DNA of 64,000 nt from contig NZ_CP019699.1 in NCBI RefSeq assembly GCF_002005165.1, forward strand, positions 2,480,001-2,544,000, written 5' to 3'. The DNA is from Novibacillus thermophilus (lineage in GTDB: Bacteria; Bacillota; Bacilli; Thermoactinomycetales; Novibacillaceae). This document shows positions 44,736 through 54,358 of the stretch, one piece after another (the stretch's first letter is position 1; each line of letters begins with the position of its first letter). The notes under the pieces were generated by a model. The model ran no database searches. It had not been told where the DNA came from and saw only the letters and a program-made list of their open reading frames with translations. The translations under genes were made by a program, and so were the position numbers.

Positions 44736-46695
44736 CGCTGCCGTGTATCCGTTTTGTGCCGTCGTCGGCCAAGACCGTGCAAAAAAAGCGCTCTTGCTTC
44801 ATGCGGTCAACCCCTTGCTGAAAGGCGTGCTGTTGGCCGGCGCACCGGGCACAGGGAAGACGACCCTTGTGCAAGGCGTTGCCGAACTCTTGCCGGAGCG
44901 TAAGAGAATTGACATCCCCCTCACTGTCGACGAAGACCGGCTTTTAGGAGAATTGGATATCGCGGCTGCCGTTCGGAGCGGTGAGCCTGTGTTTGCCCCA
45001 GGTTTGCTCGCCGAGGCGGACGGGCACATGGTGACAGTCGACAACGCAGACCTAATGCCGGAGAGACATCTGAAAACAATTTTAACCGCCGCGGATTGTG
45101 GGAATTGCGAGTCGAAGAGCCGGGAACGGTCTGATTGGAAGCCATCACGGTTCCTGTTGGTCGGCACGTTGGTTCCGGAGGAGGGGAAGCCGATGCCCGC
45201 CATGTTGGATCGGTGGGGCTTGTACGTCCGTCTCGAAACGCCGGCGGATCCTTCAGAACGGGCGGCAGTCGTAAGCCGCTTATTGGCCTTCGATCGGAAC
45301 CCTGATGCGTTCAGACACAAGTTTGAACGGGAGACAGAAGCTTTAAGAAAAAGAGTTGCCGCTGCAAGAGGGCGACTTTCGACCGTCCATGTCAGTGAGA
45401 ACGTGCTGCGACTCGCAGCAGAAATTGCGGGGGAAGCCAGATGTCCGGGACACCGAGCAGATATCCTGCTGCTTGAAACGGCTAGGGCCCTTGCAGCGTG
45501 GGAGGGTCTCTCCGAAACGACGTCTCATCATCTGCGTGAAGCAGCCGGATTCGTGTTGCCGCATCGCATGATGGGAGCGTTGGAAAATCCGGAAGTTTCA
45601 ACCGGGGAACCGTCCGAGGGGGATCAAGCGCGGGAGCAGATGGAGAACAGTGCACCCCCCCATCGTTCGAGTGAACCAAGCAGTCCCGAACCCAACGACG
45701 CTAGGCAAGAAGATTCGGATAGCCGGAAGCAAGGCGGCCAAGTTGGCCAACTTGAACACACACCCCCGTCCGTACATCCAGGCGACAACGTCGCCGAATC
45801 CGATTACGGCCACGCTTCTAACTCCGAAGCACACGCTATCGTTGAAACAGTTGGTCAAGAAATCGACATCCGTCAGTTCATGTTCACGCCGCCCTGCGCC
45901 TTGCAGAAGGCGAATGCGGGAAAACGGAATCGAGGGGGAACGGGCTCATCTGCTGGCCGGTACGTTCGGGCTGAGAAACCGCGGGGACCGCTAAAGGACC
46001 TCGCCTTCGATGCCACGTTTCGAACGGCGGCGCCTTATCAGCGTTTGCGCCGGGAGCGTTACGGTCCGAACGACAGACAGCTCACATTGTTGATAGAGCC
46101 GAGGGACTTGCGTGTGAAGGTCCGGGAAAGCAGAACTGGAACCGCGTTGTTGTTCGTTGTTGACGCAAGCGGCTCAATGAACGCGGGCAAAAGAATGAAG
46201 GCCGTCAAGGGCGCCGTGTTATCCTTGCTCCGCGATGCGTATCGGCAGCGGGACAGCGTCGGTTTGATCGCTTTTCGGGGCAGGGGGGCGGAACTTTTGC
46301 TGGGCATGACGCGCAGCGTGGAACTTGCCGAGCAAAAGCTTAAAATGATGCCGGTTGGAGGGAAAACGCCCTTATCAGCAGGGCTAATCAAAGGGTTGGA
46401 GACGATCCGGTCCGTGTCGAACAAAGGGAGCGGGCTCGTTCCGGCGATGGTTGTCATCACCGACGGGAAGGCGAACGTCAGCTTCGGATCGGGGCTTGAT
46501 CCATGGCGGGAAAGCCGGATCGCCGCCCAACGCGTTGCCGCGGCAGGCGTGCGAACGCTGGTGATCGATACAGAGGAAGGATTCGTCCAGCTCGGTTACG
46601 CCCGCAAGCTGGCGGACGATTTGCAAGGCTCGTATTACCGACTGGCAGAGTTGGAAGCTGACCACATCGAACGTGCCGTACGAACTCTGGTTTAG
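44725..46695 (+). CDS. ChlD/BchD/CobT-like chelatase subunit (AAA+ plus VWA)
   Basis: A 656-residue protein. The N-terminal AAA+ domain has an intact Walker A (GAPGTGKTT, residues 39-47) but a Walker B changed to [10 protein letters not shown], lacking the catalytic Glu as usual for D subunits. An acidic, proline- and serine-rich linker spans about residues 285-420. A C-terminal VWA domain has the MIDAS motif DASGSM (Asp480), the KTPLSAGL threonine and [10 protein letters not shown]. It overlaps the upstream gene by 11 bases. It is expected to form the double hexamer with the ChlI-like protein and couple ATP hydrolysis to the CobN-like subunit. Confidence 0.9.
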   Translation: MRLNAAVYPFCAVVGQDRAKKALLLHAVNPLLKGVLLAGAPGTGKTTLVQGVAELLPERKRIDIPLTVDEDRLLGELDIAAAVRSGEPVFAPGLLAEADGHMVTVDNADLMPERHLKTILTAADCGNCESKSRERSDWKPSRFLLVGTLVPEEGKPMPAMLDRWGLYVRLETPADPSERAAVVSRLLAFDRNPDAFRHKFERETEALRKRVAAARGRLSTVHVSENVLRLAAEIAGEARCPGHRADILLLETARALAAWEGLSETTSHHLREAAGFVLPHRMMGALENPEVSTGEPSEGDQAREQMENSAPPHRSSEPSSPEPNDARQEDSDSRKQGGQVGQLEHTPPSVHPGDNVAESDYGHASNSEAHAIVETVGQEIDIRQFMFTPPCALQKANAGKRNRGGTGSSAGRYVRAEKPRGPLKDLAFDATFRTAAPYQRLRRERYGPNDRQLTLLIEPRDLRVKVRESRTGTALLFVVDASGSMNAGKRMKAVKGAVLSLLRDAYRQRDSVGLIAFRGRGAELLLGMTRSVELAEQKLKMMPVGGKTPLSAGLIKGLETIRSVSNKGSGLVPAMVVITDGKANVSFGSGLDPWRESRIAAQRVAAAGVRTLVIDTEEGFVQLGYARKLADDLQGSYYRLAELEADHIERAVRTLV

Positions 46696-46735
46696 GTGAC
46701 GCACTCATGAATTTATGAAATGGGAGGATGACAGG

Positions 46736-49700
46736 TTGAAGCTGTTCATTTTAACGAGTGGGGACACGACTCTGGCCCTTTTGTCGAGAGCGTATCGGAC
46801 GCTGGATCAGAAGCAGCGGAGTCAATTGCAGCTGGCCATCGCCGACTTGGGGAACCGAAATCTTGACGAACTGCGGCTGGACATCGAAAAAAAGCTCCCC
46901 GGAAGCGACTTGGTGATGATCGATGTGCATGGAGTCCGCCGGGAGGTGGTTGAACAACTCACCTTCATGCTGGGCAAAGGGACGGTTCCAATCGTCCCGC
47001 TGGGCGGCAATTCCGCCGAGATCCTACCTCTGCTTCGCCTCGGCAAGCTGACCTCCGAACATTTGCCGGACCCCTCGGACCAAGGTGCAGGAACTTCGCT
47101 GCCACAAGATCTCAAAGCAGATTACGATTGCTATTTGCGGTTTGCCGAATATTGGCGGGGCGGCGGTACGTCCAATATGCTCGGGCTGCTATGTCTGGCA
47201 GGCCGGGCGTACGGGGGCTGTGACCGGTTGCCGGAGCCAGACGATCCTGTTTGCGTTCGTGAATTGTGCATCTTTGAACCGAGAGAGCAGAAGGTGTATT
47301 TATCCGTGTCTGCCTACCGTTTCAGCCGCGGATACACTGACGATCGGCCGAACGTGGCCCTCCTGTTTCTCGGCAACGGAAATCCGCTGGACACTGCCGA
47401 TTGTATCGGACAACTCATGAGCAAATTGGAAGCCTTCGCCAACGTCATGCCGATCGCCTTTCCTTCCGTGATGAACATCCCCATCGATCGGTTGCGCGAT
47501 CTTTTGCTTGGAGACGGACGACGTGCGGATCTCATCGTCAATCTGCTGCCTTTCCGGCTTGGAGTGGGCCCTGGCGGGACTAGTGCAGGCGAGGCGGAAG
47601 ACATGCTCAAAGTGTTGGAAGCCCCCGTGCTCCATCCGGTTTTCCTGTCTAGTACGACGGAAAGGGAATGGAGACAGTCCGTTAGCGGGCTGGAGCCGCC
47701 ACTGCTGCTTGTCCAAGTCGTGCTTCCGGAGCTTGACGGCAGCATTGAGACGTATCCGATCGCCGCACTGCAGGATGAAGGGGAAGATGCGGAATTGGAA
47801 GTGCCCTTGAAGCGGCTGCAGCTCATTCCGGAGCGGACGAATCGGTTGATCGGACGCATTCGCCGCTGGCTGGCGTTGCGAAGCAAACCGAACCATGACA
47901 AGAGACTGGCCATTGTGTGTTATCACTATCCGCCAGGCGAAGGAAATGTCTTCGGCGCTTCCTTCCTGGACACGTTCGAATCGGTGGCCCGTTTATTGAC
48001 CTGGCTCAAGCAGCGGGGATACAACGTGGAAGAGATGTCCGCAGCAAAGCTTCGCGCCCGCTTCACGGAAGAGGGTCTAGTCAATTCCGGAACGTGGACG
48101 GGCGATCGTGCGTCCAGGGAAATGATCCGTTACGGCGATCCTGATTTTGAGACCAAGTTATCCGGTCGTTCATGGGGAAAAGAGGCGATGGTCCGTTGGG
48201 GCCGACCGCCCGGTGATGTGATGACCGAGAACGGTTCGTTCCTGATTCCCGGAATTGTAAACGGCGATGTGTTTGTCGGTGTGCAGCCGACTCGGGGCAT
48301 TCACGAGGAACCGGAGAAGTCGGTTCACGATCGGTCGCTGCTGCCGACGCATCAATATACGGCGTTTTATCAATGGATCCGCGAGGAGTTCAAAGCAGAT
48401 GCCGTCGTGCATGTCGGCACGCACGGCACGCTGGAATTTCAGCGCGGCAAAGAATCCGCCCTGTCAGGAGACTGCATACCAGACGATTTCATCGGGGATT
48501 TGCCCAATTTGTATTACTATTACGTCGGAAATCCGTCCGAAGCGATGATCGCCAAGCGCCGCAGCCATGCGGTGTTGATCGGCTACCAGGCGCCTCCCTT
48601 TACAGAAGCTGAACTTTACGGCGAGTGGCGCCGTCTCGAAGCGCTGCTTCATGAATACCGTGAAGCCGAGCTGCAAGATCCTGACCGGTGCGATGAGATT
48701 CTCGCAAAGCTAAAGACCGAAGCGAAGTCGCTCCACTTGTCCGTCGAGACGCCGGAGCAAATGGAGGAAGAGCTGTACCGGATGCAGCGTTCCCTTATCC
48801 CGAGCGGGCTGCATGTGCTGGGAGACGGCTATTCGCCTGAAGCGGCAGCTGCTCACATGCGGTTTGTGCTGCGCCACGATCGGGGAAACATCCGCTCCTT
48901 GCGCAGCTTGCTCGCGGAAGGCAGGGGCTTGAAGGCGGAAGAACTGCTTTCCGGCGGGCATGCAGAACGGCTTCGAGAAATAGATGTCGAGGCTGACTCG
49001 CTGGTTGAAACGTATGTGGCGACGAAGTCGCTTCCGCCGGCTTACGCGGGGAGGAACCCGGAGTGGGTCAAATCGTTGATTCGTTCATTGGAGTACGGAT
49101 ACAGGGCTTACGAAAGCGCGACGGTCAACGAGGAGGCGGAAAGTTTGCTGCGGGCGTTGGAAGGGCGGTATATACCGGCCAAACTCGCCGGTGACGTGCT
49201 GCGCACCCCTGAGGTGCTGCCGTCCGGACGCAATCTGTTTCAATTTGACCCGAGCCTGGTTCCGAGTCGAACAGCAGCTGAAAGAGGGGCGGCGGTGGCG
49301 GAAAGTTCGATACGGCAATACCGCCGACAACACGGCGAATATCCGAACACGACGGCGGTCGTACTCTGGGGTCTGGAAACATCGCGGACGCAAGGGGAAA
49401 CGATCGGTCAAATTCTTCATTACATGGGGGTTCGGATCGGCGGAATCGGTACTTTTCGCACGGAATACGAGGTGATCCCGCTCTCTGAATTAGGCAGACC
49501 GCGTCTGAACGTCGTGGTGCATATGACCGGTTTGTTCCGCGATATGTTCCCGAATGTACTGGAAGATTTAAACCGGGTCTATCGGCAGGTGTCCGAACTC
49601 GATGAACCCGACGAGTGGAATTGGTTCAAGGCGCATACGCGAAAAGTGGAGGCTGAGCTGCTCGCCGCCGGATATGGGGCAAAACAGGCCCACGACTTGG

Positions 49701-50422
49701 CGTGCGGCCGGATGTTCGGCCCGGCGCAAGGGGAATACGGTACAACCGTAACCCGAATGATCGAGACGAAACAGTGGCGCGATGAATCCGAGCTTGGACG
49801 GGCATACGCGGACAGCCAGCAGTATATTTACAGCTTGGAAGAGCGTGGACGGGCGGAACCGGCGCTGTTCCGTTCCCACTTGCTGGCGGTCGACATCGTA
49901 TCGCAAATTCGCAGCAGTCACGAGCGGGAGGTAACGGATTCCGACCATTACTATGAATATTTCGGCGGCTTGTCCAAGTCAGTGGAGTTGTTGAAAGGCC
50001 GCAAGGCGGAAATTCACATTACGGACACGACGGGGGAGCAGGTGAAGACCGAACCGGCGGATCTTGCGATTGCGCGCGGGGTCCGCACCCGGCTGACCAA
50101 CCCCAAATGGATCGACGCGTTGATGCGACATCCTTATCACGGCACGATGGAAATTGCCCGCCGGTTCGAATATGTGCTGGGCCTTGCGGCAACGACCGGA
50201 AAAGTGGAGACGTGGGTCTTTGACCAGCTGTACGACGTCTACATTGCGGATGAGGAAATGAGTCGCGAGATGCGGGACAACAACCGGTGGGCTTATCATG
50301 CGATGATGGAAACACTTCTTGAAAGTCACCAGCGGGGGTACTGGCAGCCGGAGGAAACGGTCATTGATCGCCTTCGGCAAAAATATATGGAACTCGAAGG
50401 GGATTTGGAGGACGTCCGGTAA
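46736..50422 (+). CDS. CobN/ChlH-like large chelatase subunit
   Basis: About 1228 residues. I place the start at TTG 46736, 8 bases after GGAGG; an upstream in-frame ATG (46715) precedes the ribosome site. Family segments include HVGTHGTLEFQRGKESAL near residue 560 with candidate metal-handling histidines, GDLPNLYYYYVGNPSEAMIAKRR and, later, a GRNLFQFDP stretch. CobN and ChlH bind the tetrapyrrole and insert the metal. No other corrin or chlorophyll gene is present, and the operon carries a Zur box, so metal and ligand may differ from cobalt and hydrogenobyrinate (inference). Confidence 0.9.
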   Translation: MKLFILTSGDTTLALLSRAYRTLDQKQRSQLQLAIADLGNRNLDELRLDIEKKLPGSDLVMIDVHGVRREVVEQLTFMLGKGTVPIVPLGGNSAEILPLLRLGKLTSEHLPDPSDQGAGTSLPQDLKADYDCYLRFAEYWRGGGTSNMLGLLCLAGRAYGGCDRLPEPDDPVCVRELCIFEPREQKVYLSVSAYRFSRGYTDDRPNVALLFLGNGNPLDTADCIGQLMSKLEAFANVMPIAFPSVMNIPIDRLRDLLLGDGRRADLIVNLLPFRLGVGPGGTSAGEAEDMLKVLEAPVLHPVFLSSTTEREWRQSVSGLEPPLLLVQVVLPELDGSIETYPIAALQDEGEDAELEVPLKRLQLIPERTNRLIGRIRRWLALRSKPNHDKRLAIVCYHYPPGEGNVFGASFLDTFESVARLLTWLKQRGYNVEEMSAAKLRARFTEEGLVNSGTWTGDRASREMIRYGDPDFETKLSGRSWGKEAMVRWGRPPGDVMTENGSFLIPGIVNGDVFVGVQPTRGIHEEPEKSVHDRSLLPTHQYTAFYQWIREEFKADAVVHVGTHGTLEFQRGKESALSGDCIPDDFIGDLPNLYYYYVGNPSEAMIAKRRSHAVLIGYQAPPFTEAELYGEWRRLEALLHEYREAELQDPDRCDEILAKLKTEAKSLHLSVETPEQMEEELYRMQRSLIPSGLHVLGDGYSPEAAAAHMRFVLRHDRGNIRSLRSLLAEGRGLKAEELLSGGHAERLREIDVEADSLVETYVATKSLPPAYAGRNPEWVKSLIRSLEYGYRAYESATVNEEAESLLRALEGRYIPAKLAGDVLRTPEVLPSGRNLFQFDPSLVPSRTAAERGAAVAESSIRQYRRQHGEYPNTTAVVLWGLETSRTQGETIGQILHYMGVRIGGIGTFRTEYEVIPLSELGRPRLNVVVHMTGLFRDMFPNVLEDLNRVYRQVSELDEPDEWNWFKAHTRKVEAELLAAGYGAKQAHDLACGRMFGPAQGEYGTTVTRMIETKQWRDESELGRAYADSQQYIYSLEERGRAEPALFRSHLLAVDIVSQIRSSHEREVTDSDHYYEYFGGLSKSVELLKGRKAEIHITDTTGEQVKTEPADLAIARGVRTRLTNPKWIDALMRHPYHGTMEIARRFEYVLGLAATTGKVETWVFDQLYDVYIADEEMSREMRDNNRWAYHAMMETLLESHQRGYWQPEETVIDRLRQKYMELEGDLEDVR

Positions 50423-50437
50423 GCCAGAATCCGCCAT

Positions 50438-50489
50438 GCCCGGTTTTTGCAAAACGGATTTTGCTGTATCGGCTTTGCTCAAACCGGGC
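50438..50489. terminator. Bidirectional terminator-like structure between CobN-like and tatC genes
   Basis: GCCCGGTTT (50438-50446) pairs with AAACCGGGC (50481-50489). Inside lies a perfect hairpin GCAAAA-CGGA-TTTTGC. It sits between convergent genes. Confidence 0.55.
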
Positions 50490-50493
50490 CTGC

Positions 50494-50943
50494 CTATATA
50501 CTCTCCTGTTGCATAAACGTTTTGAGCTGTTCTTGTTTTTTTTCGATAGACGCTTTGGACAAATGGATACTTGCTTCATACAACAAAATGAATGGGACGG
50601 ATACGAGGAGCGGCAACAAAAAGTCTGGCGGTGTGAGCAGTGTACTTACAACCATTATAGCAAAATAGGCATACTTCCTTATGTTTTTCATGTGATCCGG
50701 TGTGAGGACCCCAAGAGTCGTCAAGAACATGGCGCCAACCGGCAGTTCAAACAAAAGGGCAAATGGGACAGTGATTCGGAATAGAAACTTAAAGTACCCT
50801 TCTACGGTTATCATCACATTAAACATGCCATCTGATAAAGATAGAATAAACGGGAAAATCAACTGTACAAACACCACGTATCCAAATGCGAGCCCGCCGA
50901 CAAATAGTAGAAAAACAAAGGGAATGAAGAGACTAAATCCAAT
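50494..50943 (-). pseudogene. tatC: tatC, 5'-truncated
   Basis: The frame encodes the C-terminal 150 or so residues of the Sec-independent translocase subunit TatC: FVFLLFVGGLAFGYVV, FELPVGAMFLTTLGVLTP, and the conserved YAYFAIMVVSTLLTPPDFLLP. Intact TatC is about 240-250 residues and begins with a cytoplasmic EHL-type motif and two helices. Here an in-frame stop at 50944-50946 and only a short unrelated stretch separate it from tatA, so that N-terminal part is missing. As it stands the protein should not recognise twin-arginine signals. Confidence 0.85.
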
Positions 50944-50996
50944 TCATTTCTGTTCTGTTTTTTTCTCCACTTGGCAATTAAATTCACGATCAACAC

Positions 50997-51176
50997 CTAT
51001 TGATCCGACTTTTTCTCATGGTCGATCTCCCTCGCCATGTCTTGAACAGCGTGTTTGAATTCCTTCAACGTCTGCCCTGTAGCCCTCCCGATTTCTGGCA
51101 GCTTCTTCGGTCCAAAAATGACGAGCGCAATCGTCAAAATCAAAATTAACCCTGGAATGCCTATTGTTGAGAACAT
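50997..51176 (-). CDS. tatA: Twin-arginine translocase subunit TatA
   Basis: A 59-residue protein. A single N-terminal helix ([17 protein letters not shown]) with the [21 protein letters not shown] hinge and amphipathic helix is diagnostic of TatA. AAAGG directly precedes the ATG. TatA polymerises to form the pore for folded proteins carrying RR signals. It is followed by the truncated tatC and divergently faces a Tat substrate gene, as in the phoD-tatAC unit of B. subtilis. Confidence 0.92.
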   Translation of the reverse strand: MFSTIGIPGLILILTIALVIFGPKKLPEIGRATGQTLKEFKHAVQDMAREIDHEKKSDQ

Positions 51177-51246
51177 CCTTTCACCTGCTTTCTTCGTCTA
51201 TTCGTTTTTCTCTATTCTAACAAGAAAATTTCAGAAAACAGAATAA

Positions 51247-51290
51247 TTAACGGAAAATTAACAATAAAACTAAGTGTTTAACTGTTACTT
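51247..51290 (+). promoter_or_regulatory. Pho-box-like direct repeats in the tatA/phosphatase divergent promoter
   Basis: TTAACG at 51247 and TTAACA at 51258 are 11 bases apart, matching the TT(A/T/C)ACA repeats bound by PhoP. Degenerate copies TTAACT (51278) and TTACTT (51285) follow. Phosphate-starvation control of the adjacent phosphatase and Tat genes is inferred. Confidence 0.5.
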
Positions 51291-51348
51291 AAACGCTACT
51301 TAATGTTTTATTGTTACTTTGGTTCATGAAAATGAAGGAGGGATTGTG

Positions 51349-52781
51349 ATGGGCATGGACAGGCGACAATTTTTAAAGGTTAGTGGACTGACAACAGCGG
51401 CTATTGCATTAGGAACGACAGGACTGTTATCACTTGGAGAAAACGGACGTAAGGCATTAGCAGCCCCTAGGCCAACTCGAGGTTCATTTGGGGGTATGGT
51501 CCGCTGGTCAAAGATCCAGGAGGGGTTCTGAACCTTCCGAGGGGGTTTCAGTACCGCATTATTTCCGAAGAGGGCGGAAAACTTTCTGATGGTCGCCCTA
51601 TTCCGGCATTGTTTGACGGCATGGCGGCATTTCAAGGAAAAAACAATGCGACCATCCTTGTCCGCAACCACGAATTGACGAGTCAAACAGATAACCCTGT
51701 AATAGGCAAAAATCCGTACGATAAAGACAATACTGGTGGGACCACCGCTCTAGTGGTGGGTCCTGATCGTAAATTGATCAAAGAATATGTGACGTCATCT
51801 GGTACCGTTCGAAATTGTGCGGGTGGGGGCACCCCTTGGGGAACGTGGCTGACGTGTGAAGAAACGAGGGAGACAGGACATGGGTATGTATTTGAAGTTG
51901 ATCCACTAGACCCTGAGAACAATTTATCGAAAACACCGATTCGAGCAATGGGAGCTTTTTCCCATGAGGCCGTAGACGTGGATCCCGCGACGGGGATCGT
52001 GTACATGACGGAAGATGATGGCCCAGAGAGTTACTTTTACCGGTACATTCCGAATGATCCTAGCGGAAAAGTCGGTTCTCTGCATAAAGGGGGGAGATTG
52101 CAAGCGGCTGCCATTGAGGAAATGAGCTCCAACGAAATAAGTAAGTATTACACTGGCAAGAAATTTGGCATTGTATGGAAAGACCTTGACCCAGAAAAAC
52201 CGACGTTAGATGCGCGCAATAAGGGATGTATCCAGTTTTCCCGCTTGGAAGGCTGCCATTTCGTGAACGGAGTATTCTGGTTTTCGGACACGGATGCAGG
52301 GGATAAGCACTTAGGACGGATTTATCGCTATATCCCAGCTACGAATACGTTAGAACTTTTCTTCGAATCCACAGATGCGAACGATTTGGAATCGCCTGAC
52401 AATGTCACCATTACGCCGTGGGGTGATTTGTGGATCGTAGAGGATGGAGCGGGATCAGACCGTATCATCGGGTTAACTCCTGAAGGAACGACCTACGTCT
52501 TCGCAGAAAATGTACTGAATTATTCAGAATTAGCTGGCCCCACTTTCTCTCCTGATGGACAAACTTTTTTTGTCAATATTCAAACGCCTGGAATTACGTT
52601 CGCCATTTGGGGGCCGTTCTCACATAGAAACGCGGCTAGAAGCCGTTTAATGGGGCACGCTGCACCACCGGAGCACTATGCACCTAAAATTTCGGACAAC
52701 TTAATGGCATTCGCAGAGGTACAAGGCATGTCTACGTTGGAAGCAGCTGCGTTCCATCGCCACGGTGTGCCTATATTATAG
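51349..52781 (+). pseudogene. PhoX-like phosphatase (DUF839) with Tat signal, frameshifted
   Basis: The ATG at 51349 follows GGAGGG. The signal peptide carries the twin-arginine motif DRRQFLKVSG and a hydrophobic core up to ALAAP. The frame stops at 51529-51531. Adding one G to the G5 run at 51490-51494 joins it to the long frame, restoring GSFGGYGPLVKDPGGVLNLP and giving about 477 residues. The downstream part has RNHELTSQ, GGTPWGTWLTCEE and the EDGAGSD segment of calcium/iron-dependent PhoX enzymes. It would act outside the membrane to release phosphate. The only defect is a homopolymer one, so an artefact is possible. Confidence 0.85.
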
Positions 52782-52831
52782 AGAGCTAAATTGAATTCAA
52801 GAAAAAGAAGTGAAAAGGAGATGGTTTTACC

Positions 52832-53413
52832 ATGAGTGTAAAGAGAAAATTAGGTTATGGATTTGCATTAGTGGTACTTGGATTGTCTTTAGTGGTAGGA
52901 GGAACGTTTGCATACTTCAGTGATACAGCGACCGCCAACAACACATTTACCGCTGGTACACTCGATTTGGCATTAGACCCGGAAGTCATCATCGATGTCG
53001 AAAATTTGGTGCCTGGCGATTCTGAGTTCCGCACGTTCTACTTGGAAAATAACGGAACGCTCGATATCAAAGAAGTGCTTCTTCGTACCAGCTATACGGT
53101 AGAAGATGCTAAGAACGACAATACCGATGACTTTGGAAAACACATCCGTGTCAACTTCCTGGAAAATGCAGATAAGTCTGAGGACTATGGGTACAATGAC
53201 ATTATTTACTCTACCACGCTATACGATCTGCAATATATGGTTCCAGATGCGGTAGAAAAAAACATCATTGGTTTTGAAAATGAGCAAAGCGGATTGCCGG
53301 CTGGTACGAATGACACGATGTATGTCGAATTTGAATTTGTGGACAATGGAGAAGATCAAAATCAATTCCAGGGAGATACTCTAAACCTTCAGTGGTCATT
53401 TGAAGGCAGATAA
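52832..53413 (+). CDS. TasA/CalY (camelysin) family secreted protein
   Basis: A 193-residue protein with a signal peptide ending GGTFAYFSDTATANNTFTAGTLDL, the very conserved SipW-type processing region of TasA, CalY and camelysins. The mature part is an acidic beta-rich domain (LVPGDSEFRTFYLENNGTLDIKE). AAAGGAG precedes the ATG. These proteins form biofilm amyloid fibres, and some are described as M73 peptidases. No sipW or tapA gene is adjacent. Confidence 0.9.
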   Translation: MSVKRKLGYGFALVVLGLSLVVGGTFAYFSDTATANNTFTAGTLDLALDPEVIIDVENLVPGDSEFRTFYLENNGTLDIKEVLLRTSYTVEDAKNDNTDDFGKHIRVNFLENADKSEDYGYNDIIYSTTLYDLQYMVPDAVEKNIIGFENEQSGLPAGTNDTMYVEFEFVDNGEDQNQFQGDTLNLQWSFEGR

Positions 53414-53433
53414 TAGAATAAAAAAATCATAAA

Positions 53434-53471
53434 TAATCCCCGGTTTGCTCATGTGAGTAAACCGGGGATTA
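53434..53471 (+). terminator. Terminator after the TasA-like gene
   Basis: TAATCCCCGGTTTGCTCA / TGAGTAAACCGGGGATTA, an 18-bp stem with one mismatch and almost no loop. No long U-tract follows. Confidence 0.75.
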
Positions 53472-53582
53472 CGTATTTATGTAAGATTCCCCAAAAGCGA
53501 CCTTGATCGGGACGAGGCAGGCCGTAAAACCTGAAAAATTGAGAAACCTCACGGTTCCCGATGAATTTTTTGAAAATAATTA

Positions 53583-53624
53583 TTGACAAACAATTCATGA
53601 TATACTAATATACAAGTATATTAG
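53583..53624 (+). promoter_or_regulatory. Promoter with overlapping palindromic operator for the GntR gene
   Basis: TTGACA at 53583-53588 and TAATAT at 53606-53611 with a 17-base spacer. CTAATATAC-AA-GTATATTAG (53605-53624) is a perfect 9-bp inverted repeat with a 2-base centre that covers the -10. GntR/FadR-type repressors commonly bind such sites in their own promoters. Confidence 0.7.
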
Positions 53625-53673
53625 AGTTCTAGTATGCCTTTAGGAGTGAGTAGAGCTGCTAAACATTAACGAT

Positions 53674-54357
53674 ATGACTGAAACGGCTCACCATTCAGTG
53701 AGTGAACGCGCTTACTCTGTATTAAAAAAACTGATTATTAATCTGGACCTGCCTCCAGGGAAAAAAATCACAGAAAACGAAATCGCTGAAGGTTTTAAAG
53801 TGAGTCGAACACCTGTGAGAGAAGCTTTTTTGAGATTGTCACAAGAGGGATTAATCGTCGTTTATCCACAAAGGGGTTCGTTTGTGTCCCTCATCGATTT
53901 AGATCATGTTGAAGAAGCGAAGTTTATGCGCAAGCATTTAGAACCTGCCGCAGCTAAATATGCTTCAAGTATTGAGTTTCCAAGAAAACAGTTAGAAGAG
54001 CTGGAAAAAAACTTAAACGACCAAGAGGCGTGTGTTGAGGAGGAAAATTACAAAAAACTGTTCGATTTAGATGGGGAATTCCATAGAATCATCTTTACCG
54101 GATGTCACAAAGAGCGTACGTGGAAGTCACTGCAGCAGATGATGATCAATTTAGACCGGATCCGAATGTTAAGTTTAGCTTCCCACTATAATTGGCAAAT
54201 TATTTTGGAACAGCATCGAAAAGTGGTTCAAAGTATCCGGTCAAAAAACCCAAACCAGGCGGAACAAGTGATGTTGGAGCACATGAAACTAGTAGACGTG
54301 GACATTGGCGACCTTGTACAGCGATACCCCGATTATTTCAAGAGAAGGGCTGGTTAA
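53674..54357 (+). CDS. GntR family transcriptional regulator (FadR subfamily, FCD domain)
   Basis: A 227-residue repressor. The winged helix spans residues 1-75 (LPPGKKITENEIAEGFKVSRTPVREAFLRLSQEGLI ... YPQRGSFVS). The all-helical FCD ligand domain follows with metal-ligand positions in FDLDGEFHRIIF, EQHRKVVQSI and EHMKLV. FCD regulators sense sugar acids and other carboxylates. The start is uncertain: AGGAG lies 27 bases before the ATG, and a CTG at 53656 would be better spaced. It heads a decaying sugar-acid catabolic cluster. Confidence 0.88.
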   Translation: MTETAHHSVSERAYSVLKKLIINLDLPPGKKITENEIAEGFKVSRTPVREAFLRLSQEGLIVVYPQRGSFVSLIDLDHVEEAKFMRKHLEPAAAKYASSIEFPRKQLEELEKNLNDQEACVEEENYKKLFDLDGEFHRIIFTGCHKERTWKSLQQMMINLDRIRMLSLASHYNWQIILEQHRKVVQSIRSKNPNQAEQVMLEHMKLVDVDIGDLVQRYPDYFKRRAG

Positions 54358-54358
54358 C

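Noticed and set aside
47300-47926. Two overlapping minus-strand open frames of about 200 codons
   Set aside because: Both are antisense to the CobN-like gene in G+C-rich sequence; composition is typical of shadow frames and there is no initiation signal.
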